Shown here in pieces: positions 51,135 through 60,283 of a stretch of 64,000 bases of DNA. The position numbers and the translations under genes were made by a program. Location of the stretch: assembly GCF_004794105.1 (NCBI RefSeq), contig NZ_SRYR01000001.1, positions 248,001 to 312,000 on the forward strand, written 5' to 3'. Each line of letters opens with the position of its first letter. Within the stretch, counting starts at the first letter, position 1. Source of the stretch: Clostridium sartagoforme. Lineage in GTDB: Bacteria > Bacillota > Clostridia > Clostridiales > Clostridiaceae. The notes under the pieces are model-generated. The model saw only the letters and a program-made list of their open reading frames with translations, searched no databases and had not been told where the DNA came from.

Positions 51135-52175
51135 TTATCTCCATAAGATATTTTCAGGCATATCTTCTAAAACAGTATTTAAAATATCTACTATAGTATC
51201 TTTTTTTACATTTGAAGAAGATAAAAGTTGTTTATACTTCTTGCTACCTTTTACTCCTTGGAATAAGCTATGTAAAGGTGAAACTAATGCATGAACACTA
51301 CTTCCTTTTTCAAGTTCTTCAATTATGTAAGGAATATATGATTTTATAGCTTCTCCCCTAGAAATAGGTTTCTTATCTTTAGAGTAATCATAAAGTTTGA
51401 AAAAGTTTGCTAAAAGATAGCAGTCTTCATAAGCAGATCTTCCAATCATTACTCCATCGACTTTAGTTAATGCTGATTTTATATCTTCAATAGTTTTAAA
51501 ACCACCATTAATTTCTATGTTTAAATAATCAAACTCATCTTTGAGTCTATAAACCATATTATAGTCCAAAGGTGGAATTTCTCTATTATCCTTAGGACTT
51601 AATCCTTTAAGAATTGCAGAACGAGCATGAATTGTGTATCTGTCTGGTTTAGCCCTCGATATAGTATCTAAAAAGTCTAAAAGGTCATTATAGCTTTTCA
51701 TAATTATTTTATCGCTTGTATCCTCTAAAATACCTGTGCCATCAATTCCAATTCTATGCTTTATTGTAACTGGTTTATTTGTTGCTTCCTTCATAGCTGA
51801 TAAAATTTCATAAACTAAGTTTTTAGAAGACATCAAGGCTGCCCCCATTAAATTACCTGAAACTCTATCAGAGGGACAACCGCAGTTTAAATTTATTTCG
51901 CTATAATTAAATTCTTCAGCTAACTTTACAGCTTTATATGCATCTTCTGGATTTGAAGTAGCAATTTGAAGAGCAACTGGACCTTCTTCTTCCCTAAAAT
52001 ATAGAATTTTATTTATATCTCCATGTATTATAGACTGAGCAGTTACCATTTCTGTATATAAAAGAGCTTCTTCAGTTAGAATTCTTGCAAAATATCTAAA
52101 GTGCCTATGAGTTTTATCAACCATAGGGGCAATACTAACTTTAGGAGTCACAATATTTGATATATATTTTTCCAT
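51135..52175 (-). CDS. dusA: tRNA-dihydrouridine synthase, DusA type
   Basis: FMN enzyme that reduces uridine to dihydrouridine in the tRNA D-loop. The 346 residues form a TIM barrel: VSIAPMVDKTHRHFRYFARIL at the start (DusA-like rather than DusB), EEGPVALQIATSNPEDAYKAV, the catalytic Cys in INLNCGCPSDRVSGNLMGAAL, KPVTIKHRIGIDG, TIHARSAILKGLSPK and EINGGFKTIEDI with GVMIGRSAYEDCYLL for FMN binding. The C-terminal helical domain (~270-346) recognises tRNA. AAAGGAAAT (minus strand) precedes the ATG. DusA is less usual than DusB in Firmicutes, but the motifs are clear. Confidence 0.93.
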   Translation of the reverse strand: MEKYISNIVTPKVSIAPMVDKTHRHFRYFARILTEEALLYTEMVTAQSIIHGDINKILYFREEEGPVALQIATSNPEDAYKAVKLAEEFNYSEINLNCGCPSDRVSGNLMGAALMSSKNLVYEILSAMKEATNKPVTIKHRIGIDGTGILEDTSDKIIMKSYNDLLDFLDTISRAKPDRYTIHARSAILKGLSPKDNREIPPLDYNMVYRLKDEFDYLNIEINGGFKTIEDIKSALTKVDGVMIGRSAYEDCYLLANFFKLYDYSKDKKPISRGEAIKSYIPYIIEELEKGSSVHALVSPLHSLFQGVKGSKKYKQLLSSSNVKKDTIVDILNTVLEDMPENILWR

Positions 52176-52279
52176 TAGATTTCCTTTCTATGTATACTTA
52201 AGTATTTAAATATCACTTTATTATATAATAAGATATGAATATATAATAGGTAAATTTTTTTGTAAATTATAATAAAATA

Positions 52280-52308
52280 AAAAGGGTTGTCCTAAAGACA
52301 ACCCAAAT
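52280..52308 (-). terminator. terminator after small membrane protein gene
   Basis: GGGTTGTC-ctaaa-GACAACCC with T-runs on the minus strand. Confidence 0.85.
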
Positions 52309-52348
52309 AAAATTCTTTGTTTTTTATTCTGCAAAAGCACATTGGAAT

Positions 52349-52630
52349 TTATTTCTTTTTATAAGTACTTATCATTAATAGTGAAATTAATATAGCAAGT
52401 AGGAATCCTCTAGCTATATTAAAGCCAACAATTCCAAGACCTAAGAAATCAATTAAGACATAACCTATTATGTAAATTGTACAACAAATTACAACCCATA
52501 TAACTTTTCCTTTTGTCTCCTTAGGGATTTTAAACTTAAGCTTGTCTTTAGAAATTAAATATCTTATTATTCCGTTAAAAATTAAACTGAAAATTATAAA
52601 TGATGCTATAAGAATAAGTGTATTTTTCAA
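52349..52630 (-). CDS. 93-residue three-helix membrane protein, unknown
   Basis: Hydrophobic protein with three likely membrane helices: ~3-22 (TLILIASFIIFSLIFNGIIR), ~43-62 (KVIWVVICCTIYIIGYVLID) and ~66-88 (GIVGFNIARGFLLAILIS), separated by the basic loop SKDKLKFKIPKETKGK and ending in TYKKK. AAAGGAGC (minus strand) precedes the ATG and a strong terminator follows, so the gene is probably real and monocistronic. No family is recognised. Confidence 0.65.
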   Translation of the reverse strand: MKNTLILIASFIIFSLIFNGIIRYLISKDKLKFKIPKETKGKVIWVVICCTIYIIGYVLIDFLGLGIVGFNIARGFLLAILISLLMISTYKKK

Positions 52631-52747
52631 ATTAATTGCTCCTTTCAGTGTTATAACAATATTATAACATCTTTTAACTGATAAATTGTAACTATATTAT
52701 GAATATAAATATTATTATAGAATATTTAAAAAATTAAATTGAAATCG

Positions 52748-52776
52748 TTGACAATGGATTGGTGAATTGGTATAAT
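52748..52776 (+). promoter_or_regulatory. sigma-A promoter of beta-glucoside operon
   Basis: TTGACA (52748-52753), 17 bases, TATAAT (52771-52776): perfect consensus. Confidence 0.85.
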
Positions 52777-52790
52777 TTTATTATAGCAAT

Positions 52791-52884
52791 GGATGGTGAT
52801 TGTTTAAGTACAAGCTATACCTATTTATATGTAAAATATCTAACCGATGGTTGGGTCTATTTTATATATAAATAGGTTTTTTTA
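52791..52884 (+). promoter_or_regulatory. BglG/LicT-type antiterminator (RAT) overlapping a terminator
   Basis: The RAT-like element begins GGATGGTGATTG (52791) and ends GCTATACC (52814-52821). The terminator stem ACCTATTTATAT (52819-52830) with ATATAAATAGGT (52866-52877) and T7 shares ACC with the RAT, so the two folds exclude each other. The next gene encodes the matching RNA-binding antiterminator, giving autoregulation. Confidence 0.8.
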
Positions 52885-53015
52885 TTTAATTATATAAGTT
52901 GTAATAAAGTTTTTACATGTTATTAAGTTAGTTCATGTGTAAAATATTTTGGACATAAAATTGCATAATCAACTTATATATTAACTTCTAATTGTAGTTT
53001 TAGTAAGGAGGGCTT

Positions 53016-53864
53016 ATGAGGATAGATAAAATTCTAAATAATAATGCTATTGTTGTAAAAGAAGGCAATAAAGAAAAAATTGTTATGGGTTGTGGTCTAG
53101 CTTTTAAGAAGAAAGTTGGAGATGAAGTACCAGAAGATAAGGTTGATAAAACATTTTTACTATCTAATAAAGACATAAGTAATAAGTTCCAAGAGTTAGT
53201 TTCAGATATTCCTATGGAGTATATTGAATTAGCTGAAAGGATAATTGTACTTGCAAAGACACAATTAGGAAAAAAACTTAATGAAAGTATATATTTATCT
53301 CTAGTAGATCATATTTATACAGCAGTAAAAAGATATCTTGAAGGAGTAGAAGTTAAAAATGCTTTGCTTTGGGAGATAAAAAGGTTTTATAAAGAAGAAT
53401 ATCCTATAGGCCTTAAGGCTTTAGATATGATTGAAGAAGAATTTAAGGTAAGATTACCAGATGATGAAGCAGGATTCATTGCATTACACATAGTAAATTC
53501 GCAAATGGATGGTAATGATAAAGAAATAAAGAGGACATATAAGATAACAAAAGTAATTCAAGAAATTTCAAATATAGTTAAATATAATTTTAAGATTACC
53601 TTTAATGAGGATTCAGTATATTATTATAGATTTATATCTCATTTAAAGTTTTTTGCAGATAGATTATTTACTGAAAAAACCTTTAATGACGAAAATAATG
53701 ATGACTTATTTGAAATTATTAAAAATAAATATAAGAGTTCTTATGAATGTGTAGAAAAAATTTCTAAGTTTATTAATGAAAAATATGATTACACAGTATC
53801 CGATGAAGAAAAACTATATCTTACTATTCACATAGAAAGAGTTGTTTATAAAACCACAAAGTAA
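53016..53864 (+). CDS. BglG/LicT-family transcription antiterminator
   Basis: RNA-binding antiterminator controlled by PTS phosphorylation. The 282 residues start with the CAT RNA-binding domain (~1-55, MRIDKILNNNAIVVKEGNKE, GCGLAFKKKVGDEV). PRD1 (~70-170) includes SLVDHIYTAVKRY and DDEAGFIALHIVNSQ with its regulatory His; PRD2 (~175-282) includes FISHLKFFADRLF and LYLTIHIERVVYKT. TAAGGAGGGC precedes the ATG. It is the first gene of the operon and should bind both its own leader and the related element at 53904. In the absence of beta-glucoside, EIIBCA would phosphorylate PRD1 and inactivate it. Confidence 0.95.
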   Translation: MRIDKILNNNAIVVKEGNKEKIVMGCGLAFKKKVGDEVPEDKVDKTFLLSNKDISNKFQELVSDIPMEYIELAERIIVLAKTQLGKKLNESIYLSLVDHIYTAVKRYLEGVEVKNALLWEIKRFYKEEYPIGLKALDMIEEEFKVRLPDDEAGFIALHIVNSQMDGNDKEIKRTYKITKVIQEISNIVKYNFKITFNEDSVYYYRFISHLKFFADRLFTEKTFNDENNDDLFEIIKNKYKSSYECVEKISKFINEKYDYTVSDEEKLYLTIHIERVVYKTTK

Positions 53865-53903
53865 AGGGGGGTAGTTTATTTCAAGTATTATTTATTAACT
53901 TAT

Positions 53904-53930
53904 GGATGGTGACATTAAGTTGGCTATACC
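53904..53930 (+). promoter_or_regulatory. second RAT-like element before EIIBCA gene
   Basis: GGATGGTGACATTAAGTTGG ... CTATACC repeats the first element (same GGATGGTGA start, TTAAGT and GCTATACC end). I see no following hairpin with a T-run, so it may act on RNA stability or translation, or be a relic. Confidence 0.5.
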
Positions 53931-53968
53931 TTCATATTTCAAAATTAAGAAAATGGAGGATTATTAAA

Positions 53969-55870
53969 ATGAGTAAGTATGAAAACTTAGCAAAAGAAAT
54001 TATTAAAAATGTTGGTGGAAAAGAAAATATCAATGGCTTAACTCACTGTATAACACGTTTAAGATTTAAGCTAAAGGATGAAAGTAAGGCAAATGATGAT
54101 ATCTTAAAAAATATGGATGGTGTTGTTACAGTTATGCATAGTGCAGGACAATATCAAGTAGTTATAGGAAATCATGTTCCTTATGTTTATGAGGATGTAT
54201 GTCAATTAGCTAATATATCTTCTGATAAAGAGGAAGAAGGATCAACTAGTGGAGTATTTAATAAAGTGATAGATATTATAAGTGGTTGTTTCCAACCATT
54301 CCTAGGTGCTTTATGTGCAGCTGGTATGATAAAGGGCTTAAATGCATTATTAGTTTTTCTTGGATTATACACTCAAGCAGATGGAGGATATATATTACTT
54401 AATGCTATTGGAGATGCAATATTCTACTTTATGCCAATGATTATTGGATATACAGCATCTAAAAAGTTCAAGCTTAATCCTTTTGTAGGAATGGTTATTG
54501 GAGCGGCTTTATGCTATCCAGCTATTCAAAAGTCAGCTTTAGCAGTAGGTGAACCTATAATGACATTGTTTAAGGGTACCTTTGCAGAAAGTCCAGTATA
54601 TACAACTTTCTTTGGGATACCTCTTTTAGCACAAGATTATACAAGTAGTGTAGTACCTGTAATAGTTATTGTATGGTTTGCAAGTAAGCTTCAAAAGTTA
54701 GGTAAGAAGTTTATTCCTGAAGTTATTCAAAACTTCTTTGTACCAGTATTTGTTTTAATAATTGCACTTCCAATAGGATTCTTAGCAATTGGACCTGTAG
54801 TTTCTATTGCAACTAACTTAGTAGGTGTTGGATTTAGCACACTATATAATTTCTCACCAATAGTATGTGGTATCTTAGTTGGATTCTTCTGGCAGCTATT
54901 AGTAATCTTTGGATTACATTGGGGATTAATACCTCTAGCTATGGTGAATTTAGGAACTCTTGGATATGATACTATCTTAACAGGTATGTTTGGTGCTTCA
55001 TTTGCACAAACAGCTGTAGTATTTGCTATGTTCTTTAAGTTAAAAAATAAGAAAGAAAAAGAATTATGTATGCCTGCAGTAATTTCAGGTATTTGTGGTG
55101 TTACAGAACCAGCTATTTATGGTATTACTTTACCTAAGAAGACACCTTTTATTTATTCAATGATAGGTGGAGCAGCGGGTGGAGCTGTTATGGGAGCTAT
55201 GCAAGCTAAAGGTTATACTATGGGTGGACTTGGAATCTTCGGAGTAGTAAATTATATAAACCCTACCAATAATGATGCTAGTGGAATGTTTGCTTCATTT
55301 ATATGTATTGCAGTTTCAGCAGTAGTTGGTTTTGTATTAACTTATTTCTTCTGGAAGGATAAGTCAGTATTAGTTGAAGAAAATATATCTAATTCTAAAA
55401 AGAATATTAAAGTAGGTAAAGAAACAGTAAAATCACCTATAACAGGAACAGTTAAGCTTTTATCAAAAGTTAAAGATGATGCTTTTGCAAAAGAAGCTTT
55501 AGGTAAAGGAATTGCAATAGATCCAAAGGAAGGCAAAGTAGTAGCACCTTTTAATGGAACAGTAATGACAATATTCCCAACCAAACATGCTATAGGATTA
55601 ATATCAGATAATGGAATGGAAATACTAATTCATATAGGATTAGATACAGTTCAGCTTGATGGAAAATATTTTGAAAGCTATGTAAAACAAGGAGATAAAG
55701 TTAAAGCAGGCGATACGTTAGTTACTTTCGATATAGAAGCTATTAAAAAAGAAGGATATAGTTTAGAGACTCCAGTAATAGTAACTAATTCATCAGATTA
55801 TATAGATTTTATAGAAACTGAAAAGAAATCAATTAGAATAAATGAAGATTTATTAACTGTATTAATTTAG
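53969..55870 (+). CDS. beta-glucoside-specific PTS EIIBCA
   Basis: Membrane permease that imports and 6-phosphorylates beta-glucosides. I choose the ATG at 53969 behind ATGGAGG; an in-frame ATG at 53906 lies within the RAT-like element and has no ribosome site. The 633 residues begin MSKYENLAKEIIKNVGG. EIIB (~1-85) carries phosphorylated Cys in GLTHCITRLRFKLKDE. EIIC (~100-455) has about ten helices with GICGVTEPAIYGITLPKK. EIIA (~475-633) carries active His in MEILIHIGLDTVQLDG. Fusion order B-C-A matches BglF/BglP. Confidence 0.95.
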   Translation: MSKYENLAKEIIKNVGGKENINGLTHCITRLRFKLKDESKANDDILKNMDGVVTVMHSAGQYQVVIGNHVPYVYEDVCQLANISSDKEEEGSTSGVFNKVIDIISGCFQPFLGALCAAGMIKGLNALLVFLGLYTQADGGYILLNAIGDAIFYFMPMIIGYTASKKFKLNPFVGMVIGAALCYPAIQKSALAVGEPIMTLFKGTFAESPVYTTFFGIPLLAQDYTSSVVPVIVIVWFASKLQKLGKKFIPEVIQNFFVPVFVLIIALPIGFLAIGPVVSIATNLVGVGFSTLYNFSPIVCGILVGFFWQLLVIFGLHWGLIPLAMVNLGTLGYDTILTGMFGASFAQTAVVFAMFFKLKNKKEKELCMPAVISGICGVTEPAIYGITLPKKTPFIYSMIGGAAGGAVMGAMQAKGYTMGGLGIFGVVNYINPTNNDASGMFASFICIAVSAVVGFVLTYFFWKDKSVLVEENISNSKKNIKVGKETVKSPITGTVKLLSKVKDDAFAKEALGKGIAIDPKEGKVVAPFNGTVMTIFPTKHAIGLISDNGMEILIHIGLDTVQLDGKYFESYVKQGDKVKAGDTLVTFDIEAIKKEGYSLETPVIVTNSSDYIDFIETEKKSIRINEDLLTVLI

Positions 55871-55879
55871 TTTTAATGA

Positions 55880-57316
<1,437 letters not shown>

Positions 57317-57702
57317 TTAAAAGAAACCTAAATTATTTTTTGTTTATAGTAGAAGATAGTTTATTTTAGTTCTAGAAGTTATATGATAAGTAAATATATA
57401 TTAAAAAAAGAGTAGGTTAACCATGGGTTAATCTGCTCTTTTTTCATTAATATTTATAATGTAATATTTTTAAGGCTTACAGGATATTTCTTATATATGC
57501 TTGAAATTAATATATGACCAAGAATTATACTTGAAACTATATATAGTATTAGAGTATTTCATTGTGTAAGGAATGATTATAGGAGTTAAAAGAGATATTG
57601 AAAAGATTAATAAGGGTAAATATTCATTTGAGAAAAATAAATCATATAAAAATCTATTATAGACTATTGTATAAAAAAGTATTATTCTTATATATTGGGA
57701 GT
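57317..57702 (+). other. intergenic region after bgl operon
   Basis: Contains the terminator at 57404-57444. Otherwise AT-rich, with no ORF or structure I can support until the leader of the MATE gene. A possible promoter is TTGTAT (57667-57672) with TATATT (57691-57696), 18-base spacer. Confidence 0.5.
57404..57444 (+). terminator. terminator of beta-glucoside operon
   Basis: AGAGTAGGTTAACC pairs with GGTTAATCTGCTCT (one G-T) followed by T6. Confidence 0.9.
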
Positions 57703-57877
57703 CTAGTTAGTAGGATCACAAATGGTGATGACGAACAATGAGTAATGAAAAATATAACCCAAATATTATAGGAACTAATCCAGGCGCGTAGCAGTGCTTA
57801 GATTCCACTTATAGAAGGTGGGAGTGTTAGCAATGGTAGCCATCGGATAAATAATACAGATGATGCAGGAGGTTTAC
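57703..57877 (+). ncRNA. structured leader of MATE gene, class unidentified
   Basis: About 175 bases with at least four compact helices: ATCAC/GTGAT (57715-57729); GGAACTAA with TTAGATTCC (57771-57806), enclosing GCGC/GTGC; CCACTT with AAGGTGG (57805-57821), which competes for the same CC; and ATGG-tag-CCAT (57833-57843). CATC (57841-57844) could also pair with GATG just before the ribosome site. G/C content is clearly above the flanks and there is no T-run, so control of translation is plausible. I compared it by eye with known riboswitch consensus sequences (guanidine-I, PRPP, THF, SAM, lysine, glycine, M-box, cobalamin) and found no match. Confidence 0.5.
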
Positions 57878-59248
57878 ATGCAGACTACATATTTAAAGAG
57901 TATTTTTGAAGATAAGAAGTTTATAAAAAAGACAATTGCCATTGGAATTCCTATTGCTGTGCAAGCACTTTTGAATACAACTCTAAATCTTGTTGATACT
58001 ATGATGATAGGAACTTTAGGGGAAAGCACTATAGCAGCAGTTGGACTTGCTAATAAGGTGTTTTTTGTTTTTACATTATTACTATTTGGAATTGTAAGTG
58101 GTTCATCTATTTTAACAGCCCAATATTGGGGGAAAAGAGATGTTAAAAATATTAGAAGAGTTCTTGGAATATCATTAATTATTGGACTATCTGGGGCATT
58201 TATTTTTATGCTTGCAGGATTATTTATTCCAAAGACTGTTATGAGTATTTTCACTCCAAGCGAAGGAACTATTTCAATAGGGGCATCTTATTTAGCAATT
58301 GTTGCTTTAAGCTATCCATTAACTGCAATTACAAATTGTTATATTTCTCTTTTAAGAGCTACTAACAAAGTTAAAGCACCTGTTTTTATTAGTGTAGTTT
58401 CTATTTTAGTTAATGTGGTATTAAATTATACCCTTATTTATGGTAATTTTGGAGCTCCAAAACTTGGGGTTCAAGGGGCAGCTATTGCTACAGTAATTGC
58501 AAGATTAGTTGAATGTATTTCTATTTTAGCAGTTGTATATATTAGTAGAGGTCCTGCTGCAGCTAAGATTAAAGAATTAGTTACTTTTGACAAGGAGTTT
58601 GTAAAGAAATACTTTGTAACAGTATCTCCTGTTATAGCTAATGAGTTTATGTGGGGACTTGGAGTAACTATGTATTCATTAGTTTATGGAAGAATGGGAG
58701 ATGAGGCTGTAGCAGCTATTACAATAACTCAAAACGTTGAGCAGATTTGCGTTGTTATATTCCAAGGGTTAAGTGCAGCAACAGCTGTTATATTAGGAAA
58801 TGAGCTTGGAGCTAATAAAATAAAAGATGCAGAAAGACACTCAAAAAGCTTTTTTGTACTTCAATTTATGTTAACTATTGTAATGGGAATGGTATGTTTA
58901 TTAATAAGGACGCCATTAATTAACTTATTCTCAGTACCAGAAAATATAGCAGTTGATATTACTAGATGTTTAACAGTATTTGTTTGCTACCTTCCTTTTA
59001 GAATGTTTAACTTAATCAACATAGTAGGCGTTCTAAGAAGTGGTGGAGATACAAAAGCATCCCTTTTACTAGATATAACAGGAGTATGGTGTGTTGGAAT
59101 ACCATTTGCATTTTTAGGCGGAATAGTACTTGGATTGCCAATATATTATGTTTATGCAATGATAACAATTGAAGAAGTATATAAATTTATTTTAGGATTA
59201 AGAAGATATAAGCAAAAGAAATGGCTTAGAAATATAATTGAGGCTTAA
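57878..59248 (+). CDS. MATE-family efflux transporter
   Basis: Na+- or H+-coupled multidrug/toxin exporter. I use the ATG at 57878, behind GCAGGAGG at 57866-57873, not the in-frame ATG at 57860; this gives 456 residues starting MQTTYLKSIFEDKKF. Twelve hydrophobic helices fall in two MatE halves: IAIGIPIAVQALLNTTLNLVDTMMIGTLG and TQYWGKRD-type loop first, then VIANEFMWGLGVTMYSLVYGRMG in the second half. GGGDTKASLLLDI-like sequence closes the family pattern. A structured leader precedes it and the DUF1275 gene follows 33 bases later. The substrate is unknown. Confidence 0.92.
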   Translation: MQTTYLKSIFEDKKFIKKTIAIGIPIAVQALLNTTLNLVDTMMIGTLGESTIAAVGLANKVFFVFTLLLFGIVSGSSILTAQYWGKRDVKNIRRVLGISLIIGLSGAFIFMLAGLFIPKTVMSIFTPSEGTISIGASYLAIVALSYPLTAITNCYISLLRATNKVKAPVFISVVSILVNVVLNYTLIYGNFGAPKLGVQGAAIATVIARLVECISILAVVYISRGPAAAKIKELVTFDKEFVKKYFVTVSPVIANEFMWGLGVTMYSLVYGRMGDEAVAAITITQNVEQICVVIFQGLSAATAVILGNELGANKIKDAERHSKSFFVLQFMLTIVMGMVCLLIRTPLINLFSVPENIAVDITRCLTVFVCYLPFRMFNLINIVGVLRSGGDTKASLLLDITGVWCVGIPFAFLGGIVLGLPIYYVYAMITIEEVYKFILGLRRYKQKKWLRNIIEA

Positions 59249-59281
59249 ATATAAGCATATTTAGAGTAAGGGGGCATTTAA

Positions 59282-60031
59282 ATGAATGAAACTGTAACTA
59301 AGGAAGAAGAGGCGTATAGGCAAGGAATAATTAAATCTTTTAGGAATAAGGTACCAAGTCATAAGATAACTTCTGAATCTTTAAGACTTGGAATAATCCT
59401 TGCAATAATTGGAGGATTCTTAGATGCATACACATTTATAAGTAGAGGTGGAGTATTTGCTAATGCTGAAACTGGGAATATGGTTTTACTAGCATTAGGA
59501 ATTACTAATGGAAATTATAAAAATGCATTAATGGCAGCTATACAAATATTGTTTTTTATAATAGGAGTATTAGTTACTGAAGGAATTAGGGACTTTTCTA
59601 GTAGAAGATATAATGGGTATGATAAAGCAGAAAAGTTAATATTAATTATTGAAGCTACTGTTTTATTTATAATTGGATTTATACCAGAATCCGTTCCAGA
59701 TATTTTTGTTACAAGCACTATAGCATTTGTGTCTTCAGTTCAAATTTCCTCTTTTAGGAGATTAGTAGATTCACCTTATAGTACTACTATGTGTACTGGG
59801 AACTTAAGAACTGCATCACAGTCAGCATATTTAGCTATAGTAAAAAAAGATACAGAAGCATTTACTAGAGCAATAAGATATTCACTTATAATTTTAGCCT
59901 TTTTAATTGGAGCAGCAGTTGGTGGAGGATTAACATTTTTTATAGGTGTAAAATCAATATGGCTATGCTCTTTACTATTGGTATTATCTAAAATAATTTA
60001 TACTATTGATGAGCATAGATTTAAAAAATAG
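59282..60031 (+). CDS. DUF1275 (YoaK-type) membrane protein
   Basis: Membrane protein of unknown function with about six helices in 249 residues. Family marks are LAIIGGFLDAYTFISRGGVFANAETGNMVLLALGI and SSVQISSFRRLVDSPYSTTMCTGNLRTASQSAYLA, the conserved TGN-containing segments of the YoaK/DUF1275 family. The first ~35 residues are charged and cytoplasmic. TAAGGGGGCA precedes the ATG, 33 bases after the MATE gene, so the two are likely cotranscribed and may serve the same transport or resistance role. No terminator is obvious before the next promoter. Confidence 0.88.
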   Translation: MNETVTKEEEAYRQGIIKSFRNKVPSHKITSESLRLGIILAIIGGFLDAYTFISRGGVFANAETGNMVLLALGITNGNYKNALMAAIQILFFIIGVLVTEGIRDFSSRRYNGYDKAEKLILIIEATVLFIIGFIPESVPDIFVTSTIAFVSSVQISSFRRLVDSPYSTTMCTGNLRTASQSAYLAIVKKDTEAFTRAIRYSLIILAFLIGAAVGGGLTFFIGVKSIWLCSLLLVLSKIIYTIDEHRFKK

Positions 60032-60058
60032 AATTATATTTTATGCAAATAAATTTTG

Positions 60059-60087
60059 TTGAAATAATTTTAACGTTCGTGTATAAT
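60059..60087 (+). promoter_or_regulatory. sigma-A promoter of guanine-riboswitch transcript
   Basis: TTGAAA (60059-60064), 17 bases, TATAAT (60082-60087). GTTCG sits inside the spacer, as near purL. Confidence 0.75.
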
Positions 60088-60100
60088 ACTTTTAAAACGG

Positions 60101-60260
60101 CTCGTATATCATCGATAATATGGATCGAAAGTTTCTACCTGCTAACCGTAAATTTGCAGACTACGAGGGATTTGACTTAATTGCGTAACAGATTTATGGA
60201 ATTTTAATTACTGTTTCTTTTTTGATTAAGACAAGCACCTCGATGGCGGGGTGTTTTTTA
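60101..60260 (+). promoter_or_regulatory. guanine-class purine riboswitch with terminator
   Basis: P1 is CTCGTA (60101-60106) with TACGAG (60162-60167). The aptamer core shows TATAT, AATATGG, GTTTCTACC, CCGTAAAT and GACTACGAG; the specificity base in GACTAC is C, indicating guanine or hypoxanthine rather than adenine. The terminator is CACCTCG (60236-60242) with CGGGGTG (60247-60253) and T6. CGAGG of P1 (60164-60168) can pair with CCTCG (60238-60242), giving the antiterminator, so ligand turns the gene off. Confidence 0.95.
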
Positions 60261-60283
60261 TTTTACATAAATGGAGGAAAAAG

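Noticed and set aside
57703-57877. Guanidine-I (ykkC) riboswitch before the MATE gene
   Set aside because: The GGUCCGAGAG-type core and the GGGAUAAAAGCCCGGGAG-like 3' part are not present.
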